From: Piscirickettsiaceae bacterium
Lineage (GTDB): Bacteria > Pseudomonadota > Gammaproteobacteria > Thiomicrospirales > Thiomicrospiraceae
DNA length: 14,424 bases
Reading direction: 5' to 3'
NCBI GenBank assembly: GCA_027019045.1
Contig: JALUXI010000126.1
Span: forward strand, 1-14,424
Positions 14,141 through 14,424 of this stretch are shown here, piece after piece. The translations under genes and the position numbers were made by a program. The notes under the pieces were generated by a model, which saw only the letters and a list, made by a program, of their open reading frames with translations, ran no database searches and was not told where the DNA came from. Position 1 is the stretch's first letter, and each line of letters begins with the position of its first letter.

Positions 14141-14424
14141 GTGATACTGGGTTTGGATCAATGGATTGAAAAATTTGAACGAAGCTTAGCGAGCGGGCGT
14201 TATTCTGAGCATACGCTGGCGGCTTATCGGCGGGATTTAACGGCTTTTTCGGACTTTTTTGTGCAAGCTTTTGCTGAACGGCAAGGGGGTTGGTATGGAT
14301 CTCAAAGAGGGCAGAAGCTTTTAGGACTGCTATCTGAATCAGAGCGTCAAGTTTTGGAACAAGGTGAAGCAGGGTGTGTGCCTTGGGAGGTCGTGCCCTC
14401 TCAAGCCATTCAGGATTTTTTGGC
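14141..14424 (+). CDS. xerC: Tyrosine recombinase XerC-like, N-terminal fragment (continues past the window)
   Basis: XerC and XerD resolve chromosome dimers at dif. Only about 94 codons are inside the window. LDQWIEKFERSLASGRYSEHTLAAYRRDLTAF (5-36) is the SAM-like core-binding domain start of Xer recombinases, and WEVVPSQAIQDFL (82-94) matches the end of its second helix region. Between them, about residues 45-80 (AERQGGWYGSQRGQ and onward) are extra compared with E. coli XerC. The catalytic domain (RKHRHY) is outside the window, so activity and the XerC rather than XerD or integrase assignment are unproven. The start is uncertain: GTG at 14141, directly after the higA stop, or TTG at 14153, which has AGGGTG 9 bases upstream; no in-frame ATG precedes the domain. 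Confidence 0.75.
   Translation, partial: MILGLDQWIEKFERSLASGRYSEHTLAAYRRDLTAFSDFFVQAFAERQGGWYGSQRGQKLLGLLSESERQVLEQGEAGCVPWEVVPSQAIQDFL

Overview
The window looks like a stretch of a gammaproteobacterial chromosome. The evidence is a PdxB of E. coli type, a class Ia NrdA, a FadL-type porin, a three-gene RND efflux operon and a XerC-like gene. A DUF302 lipoprotein beside a FadL/OmpP1 porin recalls sulfur-oxidising relatives of Thiomicrospira/Hydrogenovibrio, but that placement is inference and no gene here proves it. No rRNA or tRNA gene, CRISPR array or intact insertion sequence was seen.

Layout. Bases 1-1566 (minus) hold the N-terminal two thirds of nrdA. Its upstream region (1567-1948) carries two NrdR-box-like sites exactly 32 bp apart and three DnaA-box-like sites. 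Next on the minus strand are an atypical SDR (1949-2815), a FadL/OmpP1 porin (2960-4456, terminator at 2914-2933), a DUF302 lipoprotein (4794-5381, terminator at 4735-4764) and pdxB (5669-6796). A 124-bp foldback repeat (5542-5665) begins 3 bp past the pdxB stop codon. The strand switches at about 6800: a small alpha/beta hydrolase (6844-7473) is divergent from pdxB, then comes the efflux operon tolC-hlyD-RND (7594-8994, 9007-10122, 10138-13452), closed by a strong terminator at 13475-13499. A higBA toxin-antitoxin pair (13543-13833, 13849-14139) and the 5' end of a xerC-like gene (from about 14141, cut by the window edge) finish it.

How the parts work together. The three efflux genes form one operon: spacings are 12 and 15 bp, and the products are the outer membrane channel, the lipid-anchored adaptor and the inner membrane pump. 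Its promoter is clear (TTTACA-N16-TATAAT). It is overlaid by two nearly identical 20-bp dyads, one between -35 and -10 and one just downstream of the start point, which is how a dedicated repressor would act. No regulator gene lies nearby. The pump has an unusual proton-relay signature: one Asp instead of two in TM4, and Arg in place of Lys in TM10. nrdA appears tied to replication and dNTP supply through NrdR and DnaA. higB appears to be read from a leaderless or nearly leaderless transcript, whereas higA has a strong ribosome binding site.

The most promising items for follow-up are the efflux operators with their missing regulator, the foldback repeat, the pump's relay variant and the insertion in the XerC-like N-terminus. 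I found no convincing, wholly new multi-gene system.
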